From assembly GCA_022826045.1 (NCBI GenBank), contig JAJDVQ010000087.1, forward strand, positions 1 through 43,644: a stretch of DNA of 43,644 nucleotides. Direction: 5' to 3'. Positions 15,964 to 23,828 of this stretch are shown here, piece by piece. Under the pieces are notes generated by a model, which was given only the letters and a program-made list of their open reading frames with translations, was not told where the DNA came from and ran no database searches. Position numbers and translations under genes: made by a program. Every line of letters begins with the position of its first letter. The first letter of the stretch is position 1. This stretch comes from Acidimicrobiia bacterium. GTDB taxonomy: Bacteria > Actinomycetota > Acidimicrobiia > Acidimicrobiales > Poriferisodalaceae.

Positions 15964-17172
15964 GTGTTCCTGGGCACGCTCCTGCAGCGCAATCGGGGAT
16001 TCGTGCGCGCTGCGGTCGAACTGCACCAAGCCGGTCTCATCCCGGCCAACAGCTACGTGCTGGACCTCGACGCGATCGAAGCCAACACGGCCGGCCTGTG
16101 CCGTCGTGCTCACGAACTGCACCTCACCGCTTATGCCATGACCAAGCAGATCGGTCGCGCCCCTGCGGCACTGGATGCGATCGCGGCCGGCGGCGCCGAT
16201 GGGTTCGTCACCGTGGACATGGCGTGCGCGCGCCCGATCGTCCGCAGCGGCCACGGCGTCGGCCATCTCGGCCACCTCGTGCAGGTGCCGCGCGGCGAGG
16301 CGGCCGAGGCTGCCGGCTTCGCGCCCGGCTACTGGACGGTGTTCTCACGCAACAAGGCCAACGAAGCCGCCGCTGCCGCTCGCAGCCACGGCCGTTCACA
16401 ACCGCTGCTGGTGCGTGTCTTCGACGACGGCGACGAGTTCTACGCAGGTCATGAGGGCGGGATTGCGCTGAGCGATCTACCGGCGATGATCAGTCACATC
16501 GCTTCGCTTGACGGAGCGACCTTCGCCGGGCTCACCACCTTCCCTGCGCTGCTGTACGACGAGTCATCCCAGAGCGCCCGGATCACCCCGAACATGAGAA
16601 CGCTGGGCAGGGCCGCCGACATCGCCCGCCGCCATCGTGCCTGCCCTGAACAGCTGCAGCTCAACGCTCCCGGCACTACCTCGACCGATGTGCTGCCGTT
16701 GCTGGCCGAGGCCGGAGCGACCCAGGTAGAGCCCGGACACGGCCTCAGCGGCACCACGCCGCTGCATGCGATCCGCGAGCTGCCCGAGCTGCCAGCGGTG
16801 CTCTATCTCAGCGAGATCGCACACATGCATCAAGGCGTGCCGCTGTGCTTCGGCGGCGGTCTGTACATCGACCCGGTGTTCGGTGATTACCGAGTCCGGG
16901 CTGTTGTGGCTGGCGACCCGTCAGAGATCTCGACACAGCCCGTGCCTGTCGACATGCCCAGCCCCGCAGCAATCGACTACTACGCCAAGCTGGTTCCCGA
17001 AAGCCCGCGTACCTTCAAGGAGGGCTCGACGGTCATCTTCGGTTTCCGCGTGCAGGCCTTTGTCACCCGGGCGTTCGTCACGTGTGTCGCCGGTGTGGCA
17101 GGCGGCCAGCCCCGAGTTGTCGGAGTCTGGAACGGCTTCGGCGACCCTGTCCAGTTCGGGAAGCCGGCATGA
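15964..17172 (+). CDS. YhfX-like PLP-dependent enzyme (alanine-racemase N-terminal fold)
   Basis: 402 residues from GTG 15964. SYVLDLDAIEANTAGL at about 20-35 and AMTKQIGR at about 57-64, with the PLP-binding Lys, match the fold type III barrel of alanine racemases in the YhfX form. A glycine- and His-rich HGLSGTTPLHA motif follows near 260-270. YhfX proteins have no well-established reaction; amino-acid racemisation or aldol cleavage of a hydroxy amino acid are likely options. Its place inside a transporter operon, overlapping the ATPase gene by four bases, suggests it acts on the imported molecule. Confidence 0.75.
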   Translation: MFLGTLLQRNRGFVRAAVELHQAGLIPANSYVLDLDAIEANTAGLCRRAHELHLTAYAMTKQIGRAPAALDAIAAGGADGFVTVDMACARPIVRSGHGVGHLGHLVQVPRGEAAEAAGFAPGYWTVFSRNKANEAAAAARSHGRSQPLLVRVFDDGDEFYAGHEGGIALSDLPAMISHIASLDGATFAGLTTFPALLYDESSQSARITPNMRTLGRAADIARRHRACPEQLQLNAPGTTSTDVLPLLAEAGATQVEPGHGLSGTTPLHAIRELPELPAVLYLSEIAHMHQGVPLCFGGGLYIDPVFGDYRVRAVVAGDPSEISTQPVPVDMPSPAAIDYYAKLVPESPRTFKEGSTVIFGFRVQAFVTRAFVTCVAGVAGGQPRVVGVWNGFGDPVQFGKPA

Positions 17173-17948
17173 ACGCCGCCGCACCGGCTGCAGCGCTCGA
17201 GGCGGAGGGCCTGTGCAAGTCGTTCCGAGCGGTGCGAGCTCTGGATCATGTGGATCTCACCCTCCGCTATGGCGAGGTCACGGCACTGCTGGGCGACAAC
17301 GGCGCGGGCAAGTCGACGTTCGTGAAGTGCGTCGCCGGGGTGTACGCGCCCGATGCGGGAGTGCTGAGAGTCGACGGTGTCGCGACATCGATCACCACCC
17401 CCGACTCGGCCCGCGCGCTGGGCATCGAGACCGTCCATCAGACGCTCGCCGTCATCGACACGCTCGACGTTGCGGAGAACCTCTTCCTCAACCGGGAGCA
17501 CACCCGCGGAGGGCCAATCGGCGCCTGGCTCGGCGTGCTCGACAAGAAGCGCATGCGAAACGAGACCGGGCACATACTCGAACGGCTCGGCATTCGCATC
17601 CCGTCGCTGCGACACCCCATGGGCGCGCTGTCAGGCGGCCAGCGCCAAGCCGTCGCCATCGGAAGGGCCACCGCATGGGGACGGCAGATCGTCATGCTGG
17701 ACGAGCCTGCAGCCGCCCTTGGCGTGGAACAGGCGGCCCGTGTGCTCGAACTCATCCTGAACCTGCGGGAGGGCGGCGCGGCGGTGCTCCTCATCACCCA
17801 CAACATGGATCGGGTCAGCGAAGTCTGCGACCGGGCAGTTGTGCTGCGCCAAGGACGCAAGACCGCCGAGGTCGCCGTCGGCGACGTCACCAAAGACGAC
17901 CTCGTGGCCTACATCACCGGCGCGAAATCCCAGCAGGCCCACTCATGA
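17169..17948 (+). CDS. Sugar-type ABC transporter ATP-binding protein, single domain
   Basis: 259 residues from ATG 17169. Walker A is GDNGAGKST, the signature LSGGQRQAVAIGRA, Walker B IVMLDEPAAALG, followed by a switch His in ITHNMD. Most RbsA/XylG ATPases of this class carry two fused domains; this is one domain, as in FrcA. It is coupled by four-base overlaps to the genes on both sides. It powers uptake together with the permease. Confidence 0.9.
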   Translation: MNAAAPAAALEAEGLCKSFRAVRALDHVDLTLRYGEVTALLGDNGAGKSTFVKCVAGVYAPDAGVLRVDGVATSITTPDSARALGIETVHQTLAVIDTLDVAENLFLNREHTRGGPIGAWLGVLDKKRMRNETGHILERLGIRIPSLRHPMGALSGGQRQAVAIGRATAWGRQIVMLDEPAAALGVEQAARVLELILNLREGGAAVLLITHNMDRVSEVCDRAVVLRQGRKTAEVAVGDVTKDDLVAYITGAKSQQAHS

Positions 17949-18793
17949 GCCGCCCAAGCCCGATGTCGGCGGCGGATTCGGTTGCAGCAGCGGCCACCGC
18001 GGAGACTGCCGGCGACGACAGGCCGCGCATGCAACTCGGCGTCGATGTCGGCGGCACCAGCATCAAGGGGGCAATCGTCGATCTGCGCAGCGGCCAACTC
18101 GCCGGGCAGACCCATAACGTACAGACTCCTCAGGGGGCAACGCCCGAACAAGTAGCTGCACTCGTATGGCAGATCGCAGCGGCGGAAGGCTGGATCGACG
18201 GCATCGGCATCGCATTGCCGGGCGTGATCTCTGGATCGCGACTGTGCCATGCGCCCAATCTCTCCGGCGTTTGGGAGCGCGACGGCGCCTTGGACTGCCT
18301 GCTCGTCAGCGCAGACGCCGCAGCCGTGCTGATCAACGATGCCGACGCGGCAGGACTCGCCGAGCTCATCTATGGCGGTCCTCAGCCCGACGCCGACGGC
18401 CTCACTGTGGTGCTCACCTTCGGCACCGGCATCGGCAGTGCCTTGCTCCACAACGGTCATCTCATCCCGAACTCCGAGCTCGGCGAGATCACGAGCGGCT
18501 CAGGTCGGTTCGAGGACGTTGCGTCGGGGCGTGCCATCTCAGAGCACGACCTCACGCCGGTCCAATGGGCTGAACGTGCGCAGCCCTACTTCGACTTGCT
18601 CGAAACGCTCCTCAACCCAGGCCGGTGGGTTCTCGGCGGTGGCCTCACGGAGAACTTTCAGCAATATGCATCCCGGCTCGATCTGTCCAAGCCTGTCAGC
18701 GTCGCCCATCTGGGAGTCCATGCTGGGATCGTGGGCGCGGCCGCCGCAGTGGGTCGGCTCGATTCGGCGTCGAATCAGTCGGGCCGGCAATGA
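17945..18793 (+). CDS. ROK-family sugar kinase, polyphosphate-glucokinase-like
   Basis: 282 residues from ATG 17945, with a variable N-terminal 28 residues before QLGVDVGGTSIKGAIVD. Further landmarks are GIALPGVI, LINDADAAGLAE (catalytic Asp) and LTFGTGIGSALLHNG, ending in LGGGL; these follow actinobacterial polyphosphate glucokinases. The C-terminal region is short and divergent. It probably phosphorylates the imported sugar or amino sugar, with ATP or polyphosphate as donor. It feeds directly into the deaminase gene, which it overlaps by four bases. Confidence 0.78.
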   Translation: MSRPSPMSAADSVAAAATAETAGDDRPRMQLGVDVGGTSIKGAIVDLRSGQLAGQTHNVQTPQGATPEQVAALVWQIAAAEGWIDGIGIALPGVISGSRLCHAPNLSGVWERDGALDCLLVSADAAAVLINDADAAGLAELIYGGPQPDADGLTVVLTFGTGIGSALLHNGHLIPNSELGEITSGSGRFEDVASGRAISEHDLTPVQWAERAQPYFDLLETLLNPGRWVLGGGLTENFQQYASRLDLSKPVSVAHLGVHAGIVGAAAAVGRLDSASNQSGRQ

Positions 18794-19578
18794 GGCTCAT
18801 CGTCGCACCTGACCGAGCGTCCGCGGCGAAGCTCACGGCGGACATCATCGAACGATTCGTCAAGTCCACAGCGCCGGCTGTGCTGGGAATCGCCACCGGT
18901 GCGACCATGGAGGAACCTCTCGCCGAAGTTGTGCGACGTCACCGGCGCGGGGCCTTCAGTCTGGCTCGCACTGAGATCTACCTGCTTGACGAGTACATCG
19001 GTCTCGAACCCGGTGGTCGCGACACGTTCAGGAGCGCCGTCGACCGGCGTTTCGTGTCCCGGACAGACGTGCCGGCTGCTGCGGTGCATTCGCCGGATCC
19101 GCACGCGACAGATCTGGGTGCTGAATGCGACCGGTACGAGCAGGAAGTACGCGGCGCGCAGATCGGGCTCCAACTTCTCGGCATAGGAACCAATGGCCAC
19201 ATCGCCTTCAACGAGCCCGGCTCGGCATTGGACGGTACGACTCGCGTGGTCGAGCTGAGCGAGCAAACGCGAACCGACAATGCGCGGTTCTTCGCAGGAC
19301 GTACTGAGCCGCCCACGACAGCGATCACACAAGGCATCGCCACCATCCTGGCTGCGAGGGAACTGCTGCTGGTTGCCTGCGGACCTTCAAAGGCATGCGC
19401 ACTCGCTCGGGCCATTGAAGGCCCGGTCACCGAAATGATCCCCGCCTCTGCACTGCAGCTGCATCCCAACGCCACGGTCATTGCCGACCCATCGGCTGCC
19501 TCTGAATTGGCATCTGCGTCCGCTGTTCATGAGTCCCCATTCGATGTCCCAATGACATCAGGAGTAGAGAATCAATGA
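18790..19578 (+). CDS. Glucosamine-6-phosphate deaminase-like protein (NagB family)
   Basis: 262 residues from ATG 18790. LGIATGATMEEP (about 32-43), the LLDEYIG motif with the catalytic Asp (about 66-72), LLGIGTNGHIAFNEPGS (about 127-143) and a TQGIATIL helix are the hallmarks of NagB, which converts glucosamine 6-phosphate to fructose 6-phosphate and ammonia. The 6-phosphogluconolactonase relatives lack the full NGHIAFNEPG motif. With the preceding kinase and the M20 deacylase it gives a complete route for an N-acyl amino sugar. Its stop overlaps the next gene's ATG. Confidence 0.88.
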   Translation: MRLIVAPDRASAAKLTADIIERFVKSTAPAVLGIATGATMEEPLAEVVRRHRRGAFSLARTEIYLLDEYIGLEPGGRDTFRSAVDRRFVSRTDVPAAAVHSPDPHATDLGAECDRYEQEVRGAQIGLQLLGIGTNGHIAFNEPGSALDGTTRVVELSEQTRTDNARFFAGRTEPPTTAITQGIATILAARELLLVACGPSKACALARAIEGPVTEMIPASALQLHPNATVIADPSAASELASASAVHESPFDVPMTSGVENQ

Positions 19579-20624
19579 AACAACGCACGTCGCCGCGCCA
19601 GCGCAACGCAAGTGTTCGCCGACCATTTGCGATGTCGTTATTTTTCACTGCGCTGTTGAGCGTATCCGTGTGGTATTCCGTGCACCCGGCAGGAGCGGAA
19701 GACGCTGAAGTCGTTGCGCCTTCGAAGACCTACGAAGAATTCATCGATGCCGTATGGGCCTATGAGTCCGACATCGAGCCGTCGCAGCAGTCCTACTACA
19801 ATGACAACTGGGATAACCCTGTCGTGGGGTCATATCCAGAAGTCGACTTCCCTGGTCGCGTCATTCGTGATGACGATGGCAACCCTGTCGAGGCATACAA
19901 CCTCACGATTGAAGAATTCTTCCATGTTATTGGCATCGGCGGTCTATATCACCCGAATGATCCTAACCCAGATTGGAAGCTCATCCAGTCAAACGTGATC
20001 AACTACCTCGGGTTCGTCGGCTTTCAGTTCCAAGAATCTGATCTCGTGGATCTCGGATACTACGAATACGAAACAATCACCATGATGCAGACTACCTATC
20101 CGATCCACTACGTTGACGTCCCGAATAGCAACTGGGCAAACGACGTTAGACAATTCTTCGCCTATCCCCCGATCGTCGAGGTGCCCACACTTGTGCGTGA
20201 CGCCGTCGTTTTTCGTGATGACTTCTTCACGGGCAAGAACGGCATCAACACTTATGAAGACTTTACCACACCGGATAAGCACATTTTGGTGATCAAGGAC
20301 CATTTCGCGAACAAATACGAAGGCATCGTTGCTGGTCTCAAGGATCGAGGCAAGAATCTCGGAGACTATCTCGGAACATATGTGTATTGGGATCAACTGG
20401 ATCCACCAGTAAGCCCGCCGCCCGGAAAACGTGACAACAAGGTAGAGATAACGCTCTCCGGCCTTTTGGCCGGCGCACACTTGCGCGGCGCAGAGGGTGT
20501 CGTTTCGTTGCTTGTGGATCACAAGAATCCGTCCGACGAGAACGGCACCTATATTCTTCAGTATGTGCAGGACTACGCGGGGTACGACACGCCATTCGGA
20601 AGTCGCTTTTTTGCTTCAAGGTGA
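19575..20624 (+). CDS. Secreted protein, possibly lysozyme-like
   Basis: 349 residues with an N-terminal signal peptide (RRPFAMSLFFTALLSVSVWY, cleavage probably near HPAGA). The mature part has FIDAVWAYES, LGFVGFQFQESDLVDLGYY, FTGKNGINTYEDF and LSGLLAGAHLRGAEGV. This order recalls a family of putative lysozyme/transglycosylase-like extracellular proteins in which the early Glu-Ser would hold the catalytic Glu; the link is from memory and tentative. It is AT-richer than its neighbours and may be acquired. The ATG overlaps the nagB stop, so a role in releasing the operon's substrate outside the cell is possible. Confidence 0.65.
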   Translation: MKQRTSPRQRNASVRRPFAMSLFFTALLSVSVWYSVHPAGAEDAEVVAPSKTYEEFIDAVWAYESDIEPSQQSYYNDNWDNPVVGSYPEVDFPGRVIRDDDGNPVEAYNLTIEEFFHVIGIGGLYHPNDPNPDWKLIQSNVINYLGFVGFQFQESDLVDLGYYEYETITMMQTTYPIHYVDVPNSNWANDVRQFFAYPPIVEVPTLVRDAVVFRDDFFTGKNGINTYEDFTTPDKHILVIKDHFANKYEGIVAGLKDRGKNLGDYLGTYVYWDQLDPPVSPPPGKRDNKVEITLSGLLAGAHLRGAEGVVSLLVDHKNPSDENGTYILQYVQDYAGYDTPFGSRFFASR

Positions 20625-20634
20625 TATCCCGATC

Positions 20635-21078
20635 TTGATACGGTCGGCAATCCGGCAAAGTGCTCGACAGTGCCTACTCGTCTTGTGTGTTGTCGGCGCG
20701 TTGACGGGTTGCGTTTGGGATGACGCGGACGACTACGAGGTCAGATTCGGCGACAACGCAGAACTGCTGTCGTGGTGCTTCGTCGAACCCGATGGTTATC
20801 TGCAGATCGACGTGAGGCAGATTCGTTTCGGCAGCCAGTATCAAATGGTTGCCGGTCGCTTCGACCCGGCTGCAGCAGATCTCATCTACCGTCACCTGCG
20901 CGAACATCTCCGTCGTCGTGATGTGGCGAATCTGAACGTCGAGATGAGTGTGGCGAGGCTCTGTGCGGACCAGCCGAGTGAGCAGCCTCCGAATTGGCTC
21001 AGGCTCAGCACTGACGGAACGTTCGTGCCTGCACCACCACGCTCCGCTCCTGCCGCTACGCCCACGGCGGGCGGATGA
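20635..21078 (+). CDS. Small putative lipoprotein of unknown function
   Basis: About 147 residues from TTG 20635, preceded at nine bases by AAGGTGAT, which pairs well with the 16S 3' end. The N-terminus is a lipoprotein signal (CLLVLCVVGALTGC), followed by a globular region with RFDPAAADLIYRHLREHL and a Pro/Ala-rich C-terminus. I recognise no family. It lies ten bases after the secreted protein gene, so both are probably on the same message. Other in-frame starts (TTG 20611) are possible. Confidence 0.6.
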   Translation: MIRSAIRQSARQCLLVLCVVGALTGCVWDDADDYEVRFGDNAELLSWCFVEPDGYLQIDVRQIRFGSQYQMVAGRFDPAAADLIYRHLREHLRRRDVANLNVEMSVARLCADQPSEQPPNWLRLSTDGTFVPAPPRSAPAATPTAGG

Positions 21079-21098
21079 TCGCAGCCGCTCGGCTGTCG

Positions 21099-21127
21099 GT
21101 GACCGATGGCGCGCCGAAACATAGGCT
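21099..21127 (+). promoter_or_regulatory. Probable leaderless promoter of the hydroxylase-GH3 operon
   Basis: GTGACC (21099-21104), 17 bases, and TAGGCT (21122-21127), followed by exactly six bases and the ATG at 21134. No ribosome-binding site is present before that ATG, as expected for a leaderless start. Confidence 0.45.
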
Positions 21128-21133
21128 CGGCTC

Positions 21134-22099
21134 ATGACGGCCGCCGATCCGCCGCGGCGAGTCGAGGCTGAACATCTGGCACCCGACTCGGAGCGGCCTA
21201 CCGCAGCGGGCAGGTTTGCGGTCCGGGTTTCGTATCCGGCCGTGATCCTGCTGGGAGTCGGCATCTACGCCGCCGCCGGATCGCTCGGGATGCCGGCCGT
21301 GGCGGCGTCCTACGTTGCCGTGCTCGTTGGGGCAGGGCTCGTCACGCTGCACGAGATCGTCTTGCCCTACCGCCCCGAATGGCGCCCCCAGGGTGCTGAC
21401 GTGCGAGCCGATGTGGCGTTCATGGTCGCCGTCCAGGTGGTGCTGCCGCTGCTGCTCTCGCTGGCAGCGACGGCGGCATTTGCCGGATGGCTGCGCGAGG
21501 GCGACCTGACCCTCGGAGGCCTGTGGCCTCACAGCTGGCCCGTTGCGCTGCAGGCGGCGCTGATGATGGCTGTGGCCGACTTCTTCCGCTACTGGCTGCA
21601 CCGGGCGTTCCACGGCTCAGCCTTCATGTGGCGCTGGCACGCCGTGCACCACTCGCCGCACCGGCTGTACTGGCTGAACGTCGGGCGCTTCCACCCAGGA
21701 GAGAAGGCAGTCCAGTTCTGCGTCGACGCGTTGCCGTTCGTGCTGGTGGGCGTGGGAAGCGACGTGCTCGCGGCCTACTTCGTGTTCTACGCGCTGAACG
21801 GCTTCTACCAGCACTCCAATTGCGATGTGCGCCTCGGCTGGCTCAACTACCTCATCAGCGGCCCAGAGCTGCACCGCTGGCATCACTCCGAATTGCCGGC
21901 CGAGTCCGATCACAACTTCGGCAACAACCTCATCATTTGGGACGTGCTGTTCGGCACGCGGTACCTTCCCGCCAACGCGGCGGTCGGACGGCTCGGTCTG
22001 CTGAACCGCGACTACCCGGCAGGCTTTCTGGCGCAGATGCGAACCCCTTTGATTCGAGGACTCGACAAGCGAGCAGCCGGGACGGCGACGCCGTCGTGA
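21134..22099 (+). CDS. Sterol desaturase/fatty acid hydroxylase family membrane enzyme
   Basis: 321 residues with several membrane segments. The di-iron histidine clusters of the superfamily are present: HRAFH (HxxxH), HAVHH (HxxHH) and HRWHH (HxxHH), in the order and spacing of C-5 sterol desaturases, carotenoid hydroxylases and alkylglycerol monooxygenases. It introduces a hydroxyl or double bond into a lipid substrate in the membrane, using O2. The substrate is unknown. It begins a four-gene operon and overlaps the GH3 gene by four bases (GTGA). Confidence 0.88.
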   Translation: MTAADPPRRVEAEHLAPDSERPTAAGRFAVRVSYPAVILLGVGIYAAAGSLGMPAVAASYVAVLVGAGLVTLHEIVLPYRPEWRPQGADVRADVAFMVAVQVVLPLLLSLAATAAFAGWLREGDLTLGGLWPHSWPVALQAALMMAVADFFRYWLHRAFHGSAFMWRWHAVHHSPHRLYWLNVGRFHPGEKAVQFCVDALPFVLVGVGSDVLAAYFVFYALNGFYQHSNCDVRLGWLNYLISGPELHRWHHSELPAESDHNFGNNLIIWDVLFGTRYLPANAAVGRLGLLNRDYPAGFLAQMRTPLIRGLDKRAAGTATPS

Positions 22100-23805
22100 C
22101 GGGCACTTCGGGGATCGACGGTCTCAGCTATCGACTGCTTCGGGCCGGGCTGGCCGCGGCCAGCGGCCGCACCTACCGCGGGCTCGTCCGTGCGTGCGCC
22201 GATCCGGCGGCGGTCCAGGATCAGGTGCTGCAGCGCATCCTCTCCGATAACGCCGGCACGGTGTTCGGCACTGATCACCGCTTCGGCTCGATTGCCGGCT
22301 TCGAGGACTACCGCCGTGCCGTGCCGGTGCAGACCTACGAAGACCTGAGGGAGGCGATCGAGCGGCAGGAAGCCACCGGCCAGCGGTGCCTCACTGCCGA
22401 GCAGCCGGTCTATTACAACCAGACCAGCGGCACCGTCGCCGAGCCGAAGAACATCCCGCTCACCAATGCCGGCCTCGCCCGCATCCAGCGCTTGCAGCGA
22501 CTCGCGGCCTACACGCTGTCGCGGTGCACCGCCGCGCTTGGCGGCAAGGTGTTCGCGGTGACCGGTGCCGCGCACGAGGGCACCATGCCAGCAGGCACGC
22601 CGTACGGCTCAGCGTCAGGGCTGCTGTATGCGAGCCAGGGCAAGCTCCTGCGGCGCCGGTATGTGCTGCCAGCGCCGGTATCGGACATCGCCGACTACGA
22701 CGCCCGCTACCTGGCCATGGCGGTGCTGGGCGCAGCTGACGGCTCCGTGACCACGATGGCGACGGCCAACCCGTCGACGTTCATCCGGCTGATGGACGTG
22801 CTCAATGACTCGGCCGACGTGGTGCTCGACGCAGTGGCCGCCGGGCGGCTGCCCGCTGGCTGCAACGTGCTTGGGCGCGACTACCAGCTCGGACTCCGCG
22901 CAGACCCGAAGCGAGCGGCGGCGCTCGGTCGGCGCCTGGAGGCCGCAGGCCGACTCACCTATGCCGACATCTGGAATGACCTGCGCGCAGTAGTGACGTG
23001 GACCGGGGGGAGCTGCGGCTTGGCGATCGAGCGTCTCCAACCGATGCTGACACCCGACTGCCCGGTATTCGAACTCGGCTATCTCGCCAGCGAGGTCAGC
23101 GGCACTGTCAACATCGATCCCATCGAAGGCTCCTGCGTCGCGACCCTGCAGGACAACTTCTTCGAGTTCGCCGAATGCGAAGAATGGGAGGCCGCTGCCG
23201 AAGATGCCGACCGTGGCCAGCAGACCTGCACGCTTGCCGATCTCGAGCCCGGCCGCGACTACTACGTCATCGTGACCACGGCCGACGGTCTGTACCGCTA
23301 CGACATGAACGACATCGTGCGGGTGACGGGCTTCGTCGACCGCACGCCGGTCCTGTCCTTCGTCCAGAAAGGCAAAGGCGTCACCAGCATCACGGGCGAG
23401 AAGCTGTACGAGTTCCAGGTGATGTCGGCCGTGACCGCCGCGGCCACTGAGTTCGGCACCGTGGCGCCGTTCTTCATCATGCTGGCCGACGTCGCAGCGT
23501 CCCGCTACACGCTCAATGTGGAACTGGCGACCACACCGGCTGGCCCACAGGGAGCCGAACTTGCCGGCGAACTGTCAAGCAGCATCGAGCGAGCGCTGCG
23601 GCAGACCAATGTCGAGTACGACCAGAAGCGAGCCAGCGGCCGGCTGGCGCCGTTGCGTGTCCGGTTGCTTGCAGCGGGCACCGGCGATGAATTCAGGCGC
23701 CAGCGCGTCGCAGACGGCCAGCGCGACGTGCAGTTCAAGTACCTCCGGCTGCAATACAGCGCCGATTGCCAGTTTCCTTTCGACGACTTCGCAGCTCCGG
23801 CCTGA
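22096..23805 (+). CDS. GH3-family acyl-adenylating amide synthetase
   Basis: 569 residues from GTG 22096. The three ATP/AMP-binding motifs of the ANL-related GH3 family are visible: YNQTSGTVAEPKNIPLT (about 104-120), YRYDMNDIVRVTGF (about 400-413) and GVTSITGEKLYE (about 426-437). Plant GH3 enzymes join carboxylic acids to amino acids through an acyl-AMP; bacterial members are mostly uncharacterised. Coupling to a lipid hydroxylase suggests activation of a fatty or isoprenoid acid, and coupling to an epimerase-like enzyme suggests an amino-acid or peptide partner. This is inference. Confidence 0.88.
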   Translation: MTGTSGIDGLSYRLLRAGLAAASGRTYRGLVRACADPAAVQDQVLQRILSDNAGTVFGTDHRFGSIAGFEDYRRAVPVQTYEDLREAIERQEATGQRCLTAEQPVYYNQTSGTVAEPKNIPLTNAGLARIQRLQRLAAYTLSRCTAALGGKVFAVTGAAHEGTMPAGTPYGSASGLLYASQGKLLRRRYVLPAPVSDIADYDARYLAMAVLGAADGSVTTMATANPSTFIRLMDVLNDSADVVLDAVAAGRLPAGCNVLGRDYQLGLRADPKRAAALGRRLEAAGRLTYADIWNDLRAVVTWTGGSCGLAIERLQPMLTPDCPVFELGYLASEVSGTVNIDPIEGSCVATLQDNFFEFAECEEWEAAAEDADRGQQTCTLADLEPGRDYYVIVTTADGLYRYDMNDIVRVTGFVDRTPVLSFVQKGKGVTSITGEKLYEFQVMSAVTAAATEFGTVAPFFIMLADVAASRYTLNVELATTPAGPQGAELAGELSSSIERALRQTNVEYDQKRASGRLAPLRVRLLAAGTGDEFRRQRVADGQRDVQFKYLRLQYSADCQFPFDDFAAPA

Positions 23806-23828
23806 GCGAGCTTGGCCGAGGTGCATGC

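Noticed and set aside
16766..17944. Long open extension upstream of the ROK kinase
   Set aside because: It is an out-of-frame reading of the YhfX-like and ATPase genes; ATG 17945 overlaps the ATPase stop in the usual way.
20458..20473. CCGGCC-TTTT-GGCCGG hairpin as a terminator
   Set aside because: It lies inside the secreted-protein coding frame, is only six base pairs and has no U-run.
21487..22095. Long open extension upstream of the GH3 start
   Set aside because: It overlaps the sterol-desaturase-type gene in another frame and is Arg-rich; GTG 22096 with a GTGA overlap is the natural start.
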